Source of the DNA: Bin75 sp965223955
Lineage (GTDB): Bacteria > Nitrospirota > Nitrospiria > Nitrospirales > UBA8639
Assembly (NCBI GenBank): GCA_965223955.1
Contig: OZ245029.1
Span: 1,116,001 to 1,180,000 of the forward strand
DNA: 64,000 bases
Reading direction: 5' to 3'
Shown here: piece after piece, positions 1 through 8,024 of the stretch
Layout of the letters: each line of letters begins with the position of its first letter
Position numbering within the stretch: the first letter of the stretch is position 1
Program-made: the position numbers and the translations under genes
The notes under the pieces: model-generated
Database searches by the model: none
What the model was told of the DNA's origin: nothing
What the model saw: the letters and a program-made list of their open reading frames with translations, nothing else

Positions 1-32
1 GGTCGCAGGTTCGAGTCCTGCCCGAGGAGCCA
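1..32 (+). tRNA. tRNA-Asn, 3' end only
   Basis: The window opens inside a tRNA. Visible parts are the T stem-loop (GCAGG, TTCGAGT, CCTGC), the 3' acceptor strand CCGAGGA, discriminator G and an encoded CCA at 30-32. The implied 5' acceptor strand TCCTCGG fits bacterial tRNA-Asn; the anticodon lies outside the window, so the identity is inferred from the acceptor and T arm. Confidence 0.7.
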
Positions 33-76
33 ATCTTCCAGCCGCTGAACTTAGCGGCTTGTTCAGGAAAGCGAGA

Positions 77-105
77 CCCCGAAGGGTGACCCTCGTCGGG
101 GTTTT
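77..105 (+). terminator. Intrinsic terminator after the tRNA
   Basis: CCCCGA (77-82) pairs with TCGGGG (96-101), an inner AGGGT/CCCT stem closes the loop, and TTTT follows at 102-105. It is suited to ending the tRNA transcript. Confidence 0.7.
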
Positions 106-368
106 CTGGAGGTAAACCTCGCCGGCGACGATTTCCGTTGCCGCCTGCTCGACGCCCTGCTGCAGGGCGCGGGTGCTAGAATATCGATGCCTTGAGAAAT
201 GCCGGGTTTCGCCAGCCTGCACGGTTGTAACCGCCTGCTGATTTCAGACCAGGATACAGTCGTACGAGATTAACCTTCACGAGGTTAACCACTTGGAGTG
301 GCCGGTAGGCGACTGCCAGGCAAGTTCTCAGGGTGTCACTAACCAAATAACCAAGGAGTTTGTTTCTT
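106..368 (+). other. Leader/promoter region before the helicase gene
   Basis: No gene is seen here. A hairpin TTAACCT (270-276) / AGGTTAA (282-288) with loop TCACG lies about 80 bases before the helicase start, and there is no T-run after it. AGGAG at 354-358 is the ribosome binding site. A long structured leader is common for cold-shock RNA helicases, but nothing more specific is visible. Confidence 0.35.
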
Positions 369-1760
369 ATGCCTTTTGAATCTCTATCAACTCATCCACG
401 TCCATCTAACCGGACACGGCGTCACCAGGCCGTTTGCGCTACTTGCGATACGTCTACAACCGTCCCTTTCCAGCCAAGCCCGGGCAGGGCGGTGTACTGC
501 CCCCCGTGCTTCAAAGCTCATCGCAACGGTCTTTCCCCTGCGGTCAACGCACCGGTGAGTGAATCATGTGTTGCCAATCATATCCCTGCCGATAGCGCCC
601 ACGACGATGTTGCCGTGTTTCCTGGAATGGCATTGAATCGTGCGACCAGAGCGGCACTTTCCAGGATGGATATATCAGAACCCACGCCCATTCAAGAGCA
701 GTCCATCCCCCATCTCCTGGCGGGTCAGGACTTGATCGGGCAGGCGCGCACCGGGTCCGGAAAGACGCTGGCGTTTGCCGTGCCCCTGGCAGAGCAATGC
801 GACCCATCGGTCCGGCGGGTCCAGGCGCTTGTACTGGTGCCCACCCGCGAGCTGGCCATTCAGGTCTCCGGAGTCATGAAGGCCCTGGCTTCATCACAGC
901 GGCTGCGCGTAGCGTTACTGTACGGCGGCCGGTCGTTGAGGCCGGAGTACACGGCGTTGAGGAGCGGAGCCCAGATCATCATTGGCACGCCGGGCCGTAC
1001 GCTGGACCATCTCCGGCAGGGCACACTCGACCTGCAATCAGTGCGATTCATGGTGCTGGACGAAGCGGATGAAATGCTCGATAGGGGGTTTGCCCACGAC
1101 GTTGAATCCATCCTGAGCCGGACACCTTCCGGTCGGCAGACGGCGCTTCTCTCCGCCACGATGCCGGAGTGGGTGGCCAAGACCGCCAGGAAACACCTGC
1201 GCAACCCCGTCACGGTGGAAGTGGATGCAGGCATGCAGGCGCTGCCCACTGTGGAGCACCTGGTCTATAGCATCCAGAAGAGCGACAAGATGGAGGCCCT
1301 CAAAACGTTGTTGAACCAGCGGGATGGCGCTCCGATCCTCGTCTTTGGCAAGACCAAGCACGGCGTCAATAAGCTGGCACAACAGCTCGACACGTTGGGC
1401 TATCCGGTAGGGGCGCTCCAAGGCAATCTGAGTCAAAACGCACGTGAGCGCGTGATGCTGAACTTCCGTTCCGGCGCCGCGCCGATTCTGGTAGCGACAA
1501 ACGTGGCTGCTCGAGGCCTGGACGTTGAAGGCATTGGCCAGGTCATCAACTATGACCTGCCGGATTCGGGACAACTTTTCACGCACCGGGTCGGACGGAC
1601 CGGACGCATGGGCCGCTCCGGGGAGGCGGTCACGTTCATCACGTCGGACGAAGAGCGGAAGTGGCGTGAGATCGAGCGGGGCCTGGGCCGCCGGTTCGTC
1701 CGCAAGTTATGGAGTACCGCCCGTAAGGCAGAGCCGCGTCGAGAGAGGCTCCAGCCCTAA
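369..1760 (+). CDS. DEAD-box RNA helicase with N-terminal zinc ribbon
   Basis: ATP-dependent RNA helicase expected to remodel structured RNA in ribosome assembly, mRNA decay or cold adaptation. The ATG at 369 was chosen because AGGAG (354-358) sits 10 bases upstream; the same frame is open to a TTG at 360. Residues about 20-50 hold two Cys pairs (CATC, CPPC) around a TTVPF...GRAVYC core, the pattern of a small zinc ribbon seen in other bacterial proteins. The helicase core follows: Q motif (PTPIQEQ), ARTGSGKT, PTRELA, DEAD, SAT, ATNVAARGLD and HRVGRTGR. The C-terminal tail after the core is short. It converges on typA. Confidence 0.93.
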   Translation: MPFESLSTHPRPSNRTRRHQAVCATCDTSTTVPFQPSPGRAVYCPPCFKAHRNGLSPAVNAPVSESCVANHIPADSAHDDVAVFPGMALNRATRAALSRMDISEPTPIQEQSIPHLLAGQDLIGQARTGSGKTLAFAVPLAEQCDPSVRRVQALVLVPTRELAIQVSGVMKALASSQRLRVALLYGGRSLRPEYTALRSGAQIIIGTPGRTLDHLRQGTLDLQSVRFMVLDEADEMLDRGFAHDVESILSRTPSGRQTALLSATMPEWVAKTARKHLRNPVTVEVDAGMQALPTVEHLVYSIQKSDKMEALKTLLNQRDGAPILVFGKTKHGVNKLAQQLDTLGYPVGALQGNLSQNARERVMLNFRSGAAPILVATNVAARGLDVEGIGQVINYDLPDSGQLFTHRVGRTGRMGRSGEAVTFITSDEERKWREIERGLGRRFVRKLWSTARKAEPRRERLQP

Positions 1761-1807
1761 AGAGGGGTCGTCGATCCTCGGGAGTCGGTCGAGCCGGTGT
1801 CGGAGAG

Positions 1808-3646
1808 CTATTCGTGGGATCCGGCGTCGGAGCCGGCTGCCTGGCGGGCGGCTTGATGCTTTCTTTCGTTCTGGTCGAGATGGCGTTTTCGAAGCCGGAG
1901 ATTATGCGGCGTGACCTCGATCAGCTCATCGTGGCGGATGAACTCGATTGACTGCTCCAAAGACAGACGCAGTGGAGGGACGATCTTTTCATAGGAATCG
2001 GACCCGGCCGCGCGCATGTTCGTCTGCTTCTTCTCCTTCGTGATATTCACGTCCATGTCCGTGTCGCGGCTGTTCTCTCCGACGAGCATGCCCCCGTACA
2101 CTGTCTCGGTCGGTGCGACGAACAGTTGCCCCCTTGCCTGCAAGTTGATCATCGCGTACCCGGTGACGCGGCCGTGGCGGTCGGAGACCAGCGCGCCGGT
2201 CGTCCGATGGACGATGTCGCCCGCCCAGGGCCGGTATCCCGTGAACATGTGCGTGAGGATTCCCGTGCCTTTCGTATCGGTGAGGAACTCGGTCCGGTAG
2301 CCGATCAACCCACGGCTGGGCACCTCGAACTCCAGGCGCACCCTTCCCGAACCGTGGTTCACCATCTTGACCATGACGCCCCTGCGCGTGCCGAGTTTCT
2401 GAACGACGATGCCCATGTACTCTTCAGCCGCGTCGATGAGCGCCAGTTCGTAGGGTTCGTGGGTCGTGCCTTCAACGGAGCGGGTCAACACCCGCGGCAT
2501 GCCGACTGAAAATTCACATCCTTCCCGCCGCATCTGTTCGATCAGGATGGCCATCTGCAGTTCTCCCCGGCCGTACACCATGAAGCGATCGGGAGATTCG
2601 GTCTGCTCCACCCGCATCGAGAGGTTGTGCCGTGCCTCTTTGAGCAGTCGCTCCCGAAGGTGGCGTGAGGTCACGTACTGGCCGTCCTTTCCGCTGAACG
2701 GGGAATCGTTGACAGAAAACTCCATCGACAACGTGGGTTCGTCCACGTTGAGCGTGGGCAGGGGCTTAGGGTTTTCACCGCCGGCGATGCTTTCCCCCAG
2801 CCCGATGCCGCGCATTCCCGCCAGCGCAACGATTTCTCCGGGACCCACCGAGGCGACCGCGATTCGCCCGAGGCCTTTGTAGACGAACAGCTCCGTGACG
2901 GTGGCCGAAGTCTGAGTCCCGTCACGCCGGCATAAGGTGACCGCCTGCCGGTTCCGAACCGTCCCGGCCACGACGCGGCCGATTGCCAGCGGCCCGAGGT
3001 AATCGTCGGGCTCGACGTTGGTGACCAGTATCTGTAAAGGATGGTCCGGGTCCCCTGATGGGGGCGGAATGTGCTCGATGATCATCTCGAACAGCGGTTG
3101 CAGATTGGTGAGTTCCCCGTCGGGTGATCGAGTACATTTTCCTTCACGGGCGACGGAGTAGATGACCGGAAACTCGATCTGTTCCTCGGTGGCGTCCAGG
3201 TCGATGAACAGGTCGTAGACTTCGTTCAGGACTTCCGAGGCGCGCGCGTCCTGACGGTCGATCTTGTTGATCACCACGATCGGGGGCAGTCCCAGTTCGA
3301 GCGCCTTGGACAGCACGAATCGCGTCTGGGGCAGCGGTCCTTCTGCGGCGTCGACGAGCAACATGATGCCGTCCACCATCCGCAGGGTGCGTTCGACCTC
3401 GCCGCCGAAATCGGCGTGACCCGGCGTGTCGACGATATTGATCTTCACGTCGCCGTAGATGATGGCGGTGTTCTTCGCCATGATCGTGATGCCCTTCTCG
3501 CGCTCGAGATCCATCGAGTCCAGAATCCGTTCACCGACGTCCTGGTTTTCACGGAACGTTCCGCTCTGCCACAGCATCGCGTCCACGAGCGTAGTCTTGC
3601 CGTGGTCGACGTGTGCAACAATGGCGATATTGCGAAGATTCATCAT
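1808..3646 (-). CDS. typA: Translational GTPase TypA/BipA
   Basis: Ribosome-associated GTPase of the EF-G-like family that assists 50S assembly and stress or low-temperature growth. The G domain is plain: AHVDHGKTT, GITI, DTPGH and NKID. It is followed by domain 2, EF-G-type domains and the TypA-specific C-terminus (LRLRKRHLD). The frame is open to 3709, but homology begins at MNLRNIAIV, so the start is taken at the ATG pair 3641-3646; no strong Shine-Dalgarno is seen there. The length of about 612 residues is normal. Its 3' end faces the helicase gene across about 47 bases. Confidence 0.95.
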   Translation of the reverse strand: MMNLRNIAIVAHVDHGKTTLVDAMLWQSGTFRENQDVGERILDSMDLEREKGITIMAKNTAIIYGDVKINIVDTPGHADFGGEVERTLRMVDGIMLLVDAAEGPLPQTRFVLSKALELGLPPIVVINKIDRQDARASEVLNEVYDLFIDLDATEEQIEFPVIYSVAREGKCTRSPDGELTNLQPLFEMIIEHIPPPSGDPDHPLQILVTNVEPDDYLGPLAIGRVVAGTVRNRQAVTLCRRDGTQTSATVTELFVYKGLGRIAVASVGPGEIVALAGMRGIGLGESIAGGENPKPLPTLNVDEPTLSMEFSVNDSPFSGKDGQYVTSRHLRERLLKEARHNLSMRVEQTESPDRFMVYGRGELQMAILIEQMRREGCEFSVGMPRVLTRSVEGTTHEPYELALIDAAEEYMGIVVQKLGTRRGVMVKMVNHGSGRVRLEFEVPSRGLIGYRTEFLTDTKGTGILTHMFTGYRPWAGDIVHRTTGALVSDRHGRVTGYAMINLQARGQLFVAPTETVYGGMLVGENSRDTDMDVNITKEKKQTNMRAAGSDSYEKIVPPLRLSLEQSIEFIRHDELIEVTPHNLRLRKRHLDQNERKHQAARQAAGSDAGSHE

Positions 3647-3668
3647 GATACGAAAAGAAAGACGTCCA

Positions 3669-3865
3669 TCAGGTATGTTCCCCTTGTTCGAAGCACTCAA
3701 GCACCTCAACGAGGTCAGTCAACGGCACAACTTCGCCTTCCTGTGGCGATGCTTGATCCGCGCAGAAGAGGTTGGTCTTTCCGGACTGACGTGGTCCGGT
3801 CACGGTGACAGAGGGTCTTGTTCAAACAGCTTGAACAGGCAGGGTATCATCTCGCGTTTGCTCAT
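3669..3865 (-). pseudogene. Remnant of an AAA_14/DUF4143-type ATPase (N-terminal part)
   Basis: From the ATG at 3863-3865 one frame reads MSKREMIPCLFKLFEQDPLS and then stops. The next frame continues with VTVTGPRQSGKT, a Walker A motif in the exact context of AAA_14 ATPases, then runs into an unrelated tail and stops at 3669. A one-base frameshift near the P-loop plus a missing body show that this is a decayed fragment. The window carries a full-length member of the same family at 14339-16039 with the related TLTGPRQSGKT. Confidence 0.7.
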
Positions 3866-4017
3866 GTCACCTAACCTCACAAAAATACCCAATTACGCAA
3901 ACAAAACTTTCACATGCATTCCATCGAGGGACACGTACATTGGTGTCGCTGCAGCTCACGTCGCTGTCTGGTCCCGACCAACGGCTGGGGTGCCCTCACG
4001 GGGGGCTTTATCGTTCT

Positions 4018-4058
4018 ATTGTCATTGCGAGGCTGCCGCAGGCGGCCGTGGCAATCTG
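4018..4058 (+). repeat. Dispersed palindromic repeat (ATTGTCATTGCGAGG type)
   Basis: ATTGTCATTGCGAGGCTGCC leads into GCAGGCGGCCGTGGCAATCT, so the outer ATTG.C and G.CAAT arms and the inner GCTGCCGCAGGC segment can fold. It stands exactly where the 5' part of the adjacent antitoxin remnant should be, so it probably interrupts that gene. Confidence 0.6.
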
Positions 4059-4060
4059 GA

Positions 4061-4242
4061 GTTGTGACCAAGCGGGGCGTGGATGCAGCCGTGCTCGTCC
4101 CCGTTGACCAGTAGCGTCGATTGGAGAAGATGGCCAGACCGGACCTCAAAGAACTGCTGCTCGCGCCGGAAGCGCGTACGGAAGCTCTCACGCCGCCGCG
4201 AAAAGCATCGTCATCGGGTGTCACCGGCTTTCCAGTAGGTCC
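4061..4242 (+). pseudogene. Remnant of a Phd/YefM-type antitoxin
   Basis: The frame from 4061 reads VVTKRGVDAAVLVPVDQ, a TAG stop at 4112-4114, then RRLEKMARPDLKELLLAPEA and RTEALTPPR. This matches the C-terminal half of Phd-like antitoxins, in which the stop position is normally Trp (TGG). The N-terminal half is missing and replaced by a dispersed repeat. It precedes a broken PIN toxin, the usual antitoxin-toxin order. Confidence 0.65.
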
Positions 4243-4436
4243 GTGTATCTTCTCGACACCAACGTTGTTTCGGAATTGCGCCGTCCCAATTTGCACAAGG
4301 GCGTCCTGAATTGGATTGCGGACATGCCCGCCGATCAGCTTTTCTGTCCGCGGTGACGGTGAATGTGCGATCAGCTCGCCGAATTCGTTCCAAGGTTCTC
4401 AATGGGCCTGCAGAACGAAAGGTTGACGCGGCTTGA
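4243..4436 (+). pseudogene. Remnant of a VapC-type PIN toxin
   Basis: The GTG at 4243 opens VYLLDTNVVSELRRP, the first acidic motif of a PIN-domain RNase, followed by HKGVLNWIADMPADQLF. The frame hits TGA at 4354-4356. A shift of one base restores LSAVTVNVRSARRIRS, the second PIN segment, up to TGA at 4434. The rest of the domain is absent, so it cannot be active. Confidence 0.65.
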
Positions 4437-4466
4437 GTATGGCCATATACTATCAATATGGCCATA
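4423..4466 (+). promoter_or_regulatory. Promoter and operator of the RHH antitoxin/PIN toxin pair
   Basis: TTGACG (4423-4428), a 17-base spacer and TATACT (4446-4451) make a good sigma-70 promoter. The expected start of transcription is at or next to the A of the ATG at 4458, so the mRNA is probably leaderless. The palindrome TATGGCCATA occurs twice, at 4438-4447 and 4457-4466, 19 bases apart. These copies flank the -10 element and cover the start codon, a fitting site for autorepression by the ribbon-helix-helix antitoxin. Confidence 0.65.
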
Positions 4467-4742
4467 ACAACCATCAAATCGACCTACTCGCTGGATGTGG
4501 AATCCATGCGCACGCTTGAGACCCTGGCGCAACGCTGGAACGTGTCGAAGTCCGAAGTGTTGCGGCGCGCCATTCGGATTGCGGCGATAGATGGGATTTC
4601 CGGTGACGGTGCGGCACTGGGTACTCTCGACCGGCTGCAAGCCTCGTTACGTGCGCGCAGGGTCAACCTCGCTCAGTGGGAACGGGACTTGAAGGCCGAG
4701 CGCCGTGCGACTGCTCGGCGGCTGCATCCCAAGACCCAATGA
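4458..4742 (+). CDS. Ribbon-helix-helix antitoxin
   Basis: A protein of 94 residues. The first half (IKSTYSLDVESMRTLETLAQ, then KSEVLRRAIRIA) has the beta strand plus two helices of a CopG/MetJ-type DNA-binding fold; the charged, Arg-rich C-terminus would bind and neutralise the toxin. The stop codon overlaps the toxin start by 4 bases (ATGA), giving translational coupling. There is no Shine-Dalgarno and the start lies at the predicted transcription start. Its intact state contrasts with the decayed TA pair just upstream. Confidence 0.75.
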   Translation: MAITTIKSTYSLDVESMRTLETLAQRWNVSKSEVLRRAIRIAAIDGISGDGAALGTLDRLQASLRARRVNLAQWERDLKAERRATARRLHPKTQ

Positions 4743-5110
4743 TCCATCTGGATACGAGTTTTCTGATTCGGGCGCTGAACTTGGGGACACCCGAGGATCG
4801 CAAGTTGCGAGAGTGGATCGGTGCGGGCGAAACGCTAAGCATGAGTACGGTCGCCTGGGCGGAGTTTCTGTGCGGCCCACTTGATGAATCCGAGATAGCG
4901 TTGGCTGATCAGATCGTTGGACAGCGCAGTGACTTCACGCCGGATCAGGCGGTGATTGCCGCACGTTTATTCAATGAGTCGGGGCGGCGGCGTGGCTCAT
5001 TGATCGACTGCATGATTGCAGCGGCGGCGCTTGCCGACGGCGCGCCCATCGCGACTGAGAATGTGGCGGACTTTCGCCGTTTCCAGAATTCCGGCCTGAA
5101 GATAATCTAA
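4739..5110 (+). CDS. PIN-domain toxin (VapC-like ribonuclease)
   Basis: A 123-residue PIN-domain protein, expected to be a Mg-dependent RNase held by the antitoxin encoded just upstream. The acidic residues are in place: HLDTSFLI near the N-terminus, a central VAWAEFLCG, LIDCMIAAAAL, then ATENVADFRRF at the end. The start was set at the ATG overlapping the antitoxin stop, since the family motif begins two residues later. The length is normal for the family. Confidence 0.85.
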   Translation: MIHLDTSFLIRALNLGTPEDRKLREWIGAGETLSMSTVAWAEFLCGPLDESEIALADQIVGQRSDFTPDQAVIAARLFNESGRRRGSLIDCMIAAAALADGAPIATENVADFRRFQNSGLKII

Positions 5111-5244
5111 GGTGTGGTCAAAGTGTACCCACGGAGGTTGCGCTTGCTCCGCGTTCCGCTCATTGCCGGAGCGTTCCGGTCACTATACTTACGTCACGTC
5201 ATGTTGTATGTTCCCATTTTTCATGCGAGCGGTGGGAGGAAAGC

Positions 5245-5622
5245 ATGACAGGTCAGACCAATCCCGTGAATTGGTTCGAAATTCCAGTGAATGATTTGGG
5301 CAGAGCCAGACAATTCTACGAGACCGTGTTCGGTCTTCAACTCAGCCTCAACGAAATGGGCCCCATGAAGATGGCTTGGTTTCCCATGACCCAAGGAGGT
5401 CCCGGAGCGACGGGGACGCTCATGCAATCCGAGCATTACACGCCATCCCATGCCGGGACCCTGGTCTACTTTTCCGTGCCCGACATCGAGGGAACCCTGG
5501 CCAAGGTCAATGCCAATGGCGGAAAGACGCTGATGCCTAAGACCGGTATCGGGGAACATGGGTACATCGCCCACTTCCAGGATTGCGAAGGGAACCGAGT
5601 GGCGTTGCATTCCATGACGTAA
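5245..5622 (+). CDS. VOC-family (glyoxalase/bleomycin-resistance fold) protein
   Basis: 125 residues with the paired beta-alpha-beta-beta-beta pattern of the vicinal oxygen chelate superfamily. It opens with NWFEIPVNDLGRARQFYETV and ends with a GYIAHFQDCEGNRVALHS segment. Members bind a metal and act on diverse small molecules, so the substrate cannot be read from the sequence. GGGAGG stands just upstream of the ATG. It is a single gene. Confidence 0.85.
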   Translation: MTGQTNPVNWFEIPVNDLGRARQFYETVFGLQLSLNEMGPMKMAWFPMTQGGPGATGTLMQSEHYTPSHAGTLVYFSVPDIEGTLAKVNANGGKTLMPKTGIGEHGYIAHFQDCEGNRVALHSMT

Positions 5623-5637
5623 CGGGCTTTCCCGTTA
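5620..5637 (+). terminator. Hairpin at the end of the VOC gene
   Basis: TAACGGG (5620-5626), loop CTTT, CCCGTTA (5631-5637): a perfect 7-bp stem overlapping the stop codon. No T-run follows, so it may protect the mRNA end rather than terminate alone. Confidence 0.4.
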
Positions 5638-5823
5638 GCGAACGTCAGGAGGGAAGATCTTCGGTAGATTTCGGTTGCTAGGATATCCTGCTACCCTGCA
5701 TGAAGTCTGGTTCCGAATCAGTGGAAAATATTAGCGAACCCGTATGTGCTAGGCATTATGGACTGAAATCGAAACGGTTGAGTTCTGCACAAACTGAGAA
5801 GAGCAAGTTCAACGGAGGCTAAC

Positions 5824-6690
5824 TTGTCGATCAATCCCTCTGCTTCAAAGTCGTTGGCGACGGAGGTAACGAAGTATCGTCAAAGTATGGCCGGCTTCCT
5901 GCAGGTATCACTTGTGGCTATGAACAACACCGTTTCCTCAGCGGTTCTCGAAGAAATCTTCCGCCCCATTGATCCGGAAGAATTTGACAAAGATCCCCTA
6001 ATAGCATTTAGGAAAATGAGCCATTTGCTGATTGCGAAAGCTCGTCTTCATGTTATCGCTGCATTGTGTGCGAACAAGTCCAACAATATACACTCACTCG
6101 CGGTTCAGACGCGTCCGGCCTTGGAATGTGCTGGACAAATTGTTTCAATATTCAAAGATCTTTATGAAAAGACCCCTCGTGCAGAGAAGAAAATTGGGCA
6201 ATATCTCGACGCAGATTACTATCAGACCATTCGACGGCTCACCAAAGGGCAGGTCGATCAGGATAGATTGCTAGGGGAAATAAGTGCAGCGAATCCGATG
6301 AGGAAAGAACGACTTCGCAAGCCAAGGAAGTTCACGGAATCGGAGAAAGTCAGGGACCTGGAGTTCGGTGGCAACTGGTACTGCCATTTGAGCAATTGCT
6401 TCTATGGTAGCGATCTTCCGTCGCTCAAAGATCTTTCCTACTATGGCGGCGTAAGCTCCTGCGACACTGCGGATGATGAGTACGCGTTTGCCGCGCTGCT
6501 GGACTATCTGGCGCACCAGGTTATGGCGATGCTCATGTATGCGGCTCTGTGTGCCGCTGTGCGTCTGGACGGTGCGATTCAGAGAGACGAGCGTCTCGAT
6601 AAGGCGGCGGAGCTATTGCAAAAGAAGAAAGCAGCGGCAGACCACTTCAAGGTCACGCTCATGTCGATGGCAGGCAAACGCGATCAATGA
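5824..6690 (+). CDS. Unknown protein, first of a coupled pair
   Basis: I do not recognise this 288-residue protein. The start is TTG at 5824, supported by GGAGG a few bases upstream (5814-5818). It is largely helical by composition. The middle has a Lys/Arg-rich stretch (MRKERLRKPRKFTESEKVRD) and a CHLSNCFYG motif; near the C-terminus is a hydrophobic helix (AHQVMAMLMYAALCAAVRL). Its stop overlaps the start of the next gene by 4 bases, so the two are co-translated. Both genes share a layout of an N-terminal helical part, a short His motif and a late hydrophobic helix, as in DUF5677/HEPN-like proteins; that comparison is inference only. Codon use is more A+T-rich than in the flanking housekeeping genes. 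Confidence 0.6.
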   Translation: MSINPSASKSLATEVTKYRQSMAGFLQVSLVAMNNTVSSAVLEEIFRPIDPEEFDKDPLIAFRKMSHLLIAKARLHVIAALCANKSNNIHSLAVQTRPALECAGQIVSIFKDLYEKTPRAEKKIGQYLDADYYQTIRRLTKGQVDQDRLLGEISAANPMRKERLRKPRKFTESEKVRDLEFGGNWYCHLSNCFYGSDLPSLKDLSYYGGVSSCDTADDEYAFAALLDYLAHQVMAMLMYAALCAAVRLDGAIQRDERLDKAAELLQKKKAAADHFKVTLMSMAGKRDQ

Positions 6691-7322
6691 AAATCCCTCA
6701 GACAAGGCCGCAGGCAGTCGACTATCTTCGCGCAGGAAGCGAGCAATGCCTATCCTATCTGAATGAACTCATCGGCATTCACTTCGAGATGGACCCGCCC
6801 GGCCGATCGATCTGCCTGGATGACGATGAAATAGTATACCGGCTGAGGAAGGTGTTGCTTCACGTAAAATCGGTAACGGGCTGGCAACTCGATATGGAGG
6901 TCATGCATGTCCTCGCGCCGGAGCTTCGCGCCGCCGAAGACCAAATCGACATGATCTGGAAGAAAATACCGAGAGAACGATTGAAGGAATTTGTGCCAGG
7001 GGATGGCAGCAGTGCAGTCGGAAAGCGTGGCGGACCTTTCGAAACAGGAAGGAAAATCCTGTCGTCATATATTCATCCGACACCGCAAGGATTGCTTCTT
7101 GCCAAACAGCAAGGTGGTCTTGGGGAGGTGGATGAGGTTCAATACTATTACATCTTGTTCGTGTCACTGGGTAATTTGGTATTTCGGTATGCGGTTTCTT
7201 TGGTTTTTCTGTCGCAGAGTCTAAACTGTGGGAAGGAGGTGGTGATAGCATCGGTGCTGAGAAAAATGGGGGAAGAGTTCAGTTCCATTTCGCCGAAAGA
7301 TTGTCTTAGAGCGGGCTCCTAA
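6687..7322 (+). CDS. Unknown protein, second of a coupled pair
   Basis: A 211-residue protein that I do not recognise. The ATG at 6687 overlaps the TGA of the preceding gene. It has an acidic, helical N-terminal half, a central SSYIHPTPQGLLLAKQQGG motif and a hydrophobic stretch (YYYILFVSLGNLVFRYAVSL) that could be one membrane or buried helix. The IHPTPQG motif resembles the short His-containing motif of HEPN/DUF5677-type proteins, but I cannot confirm the family. The strict coupling with the upstream gene suggests that the two products act together. The pair sits between a VOC gene and the ISC locus and shares no obvious job with either. Confidence 0.6.
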   Translation: MKIPQTRPQAVDYLRAGSEQCLSYLNELIGIHFEMDPPGRSICLDDDEIVYRLRKVLLHVKSVTGWQLDMEVMHVLAPELRAAEDQIDMIWKKIPRERLKEFVPGDGSSAVGKRGGPFETGRKILSSYIHPTPQGLLLAKQQGGLGEVDEVQYYYILFVSLGNLVFRYAVSLVFLSQSLNCGKEVVIASVLRKMGEEFSSISPKDCLRAGS

Positions 7323-7396
7323 AAATGACAGTGGTGGCTGCCTCGTGGCGGTCAGCCTGGCATTCGGCTCAGGCGGTTCTTTGACTGGCCGGGGGC

Positions 7397-7810
7397 CTAG
7401 TGCCCTTCCTTTACCAGGTTTTTATTCCATTCGGGGATTTCGACGACGAGGTTGGTTGATCCGTCGGGGACGCATTGGCAGGCCAAGCGTGATTGCAGCG
7501 TAATCGCAGGGGCTTCGTCCAACTGGTCCAATTCATCGTCCGTGGCTTCACTGCACGTATCCAACCCTTCCTTCACAACGACGTGACAGGTCGAACAGGC
7601 GCAGACGCCGCCGCAGGCATGTTCGATGTCGATTCCCGCGCCCATCGCAATGTCCAGGAGACTGCCGGGTTGGCCGGTTGGTCCGTACGGGATTTTCTCA
7701 GGATCAACCTGAACCTCAAGAGTCGCGTCCGGCATGTGAAAAGTCACCGCGAAAGGTTCCGTGGCTGTTTTGACTTCGATTTGCTCAATATATGGATTAC
7801 TGCCTCCCAT
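7397..7810 (-). CDS. fdx: ISC-type 2Fe-2S ferredoxin
   Basis: Electron donor for Fe-S cluster assembly on IscU. The 137-residue protein has the adrenodoxin-type cluster motif CGGVCACSTC (C-x5-C-x2-C seen as C, C, C) with the fourth Cys at RLACQC. The N-terminus carries about 25 extra residues before the fold compared with typical Fdx. In many bacteria fdx lies inside the isc operon after hscA. Here it is transcribed divergently from iscR, with an intergenic region of about 210 bases that probably serves both directions and would put both under IscR control. Confidence 0.88.
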   Translation of the reverse strand: MGGSNPYIEQIEVKTATEPFAVTFHMPDATLEVQVDPEKIPYGPTGQPGSLLDIAMGAGIDIEHACGGVCACSTCHVVVKEGLDTCSEATDDELDQLDEAPAITLQSRLACQCVPDGSTNLVVEIPEWNKNLVKEGH

Positions 7811-7903
7811 CTGGTCTCCTTTTTACCTCGGCTATGGAAAGAAAAATTGACGAATTCAGACGTATTTTCAATAAGATAGATGTTAAAATGGCTGTCTGGC
7901 TCT

Positions 7904-7994
7904 ATCTCCGACTGTTTTAATCTCCGACTAGAATACTCTTGACTACGAAGGAATGTCAATGCTAGGATTTACTCCGATGGTTTTGGTCGGAGAT
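7904..7994 (+). promoter_or_regulatory. iscR promoter with repeated CTCCGACT elements, candidate IscR sites
   Basis: TTGACT (7939-7944), 18 bases, then TAGGAT (7963-7968) form a promoter. ATCTCCGACT occurs at 7904-7913 and again at 7920-7929, and CTCCGA (7972-7977) faces TCGGAG (7987-7992) as an inverted repeat. The half CTCCGACTAGAATA resembles the [2Fe-2S]-IscR (type 1) site left half with its GACTA core. These sites surround the promoter, which fits autorepression of iscR. The assignment rests on similarity to the E. coli site only. Confidence 0.5.
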
Positions 7995-8024
7995 TCATTC
8001 ACTCCACGTTTTGTGTGAAAAATC

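Noticed and set aside
1..4460. tRNA-Asn as an attachment site for a genomic island
   Set aside because: No integrase and no repeated tRNA 3' end were seen in the window.
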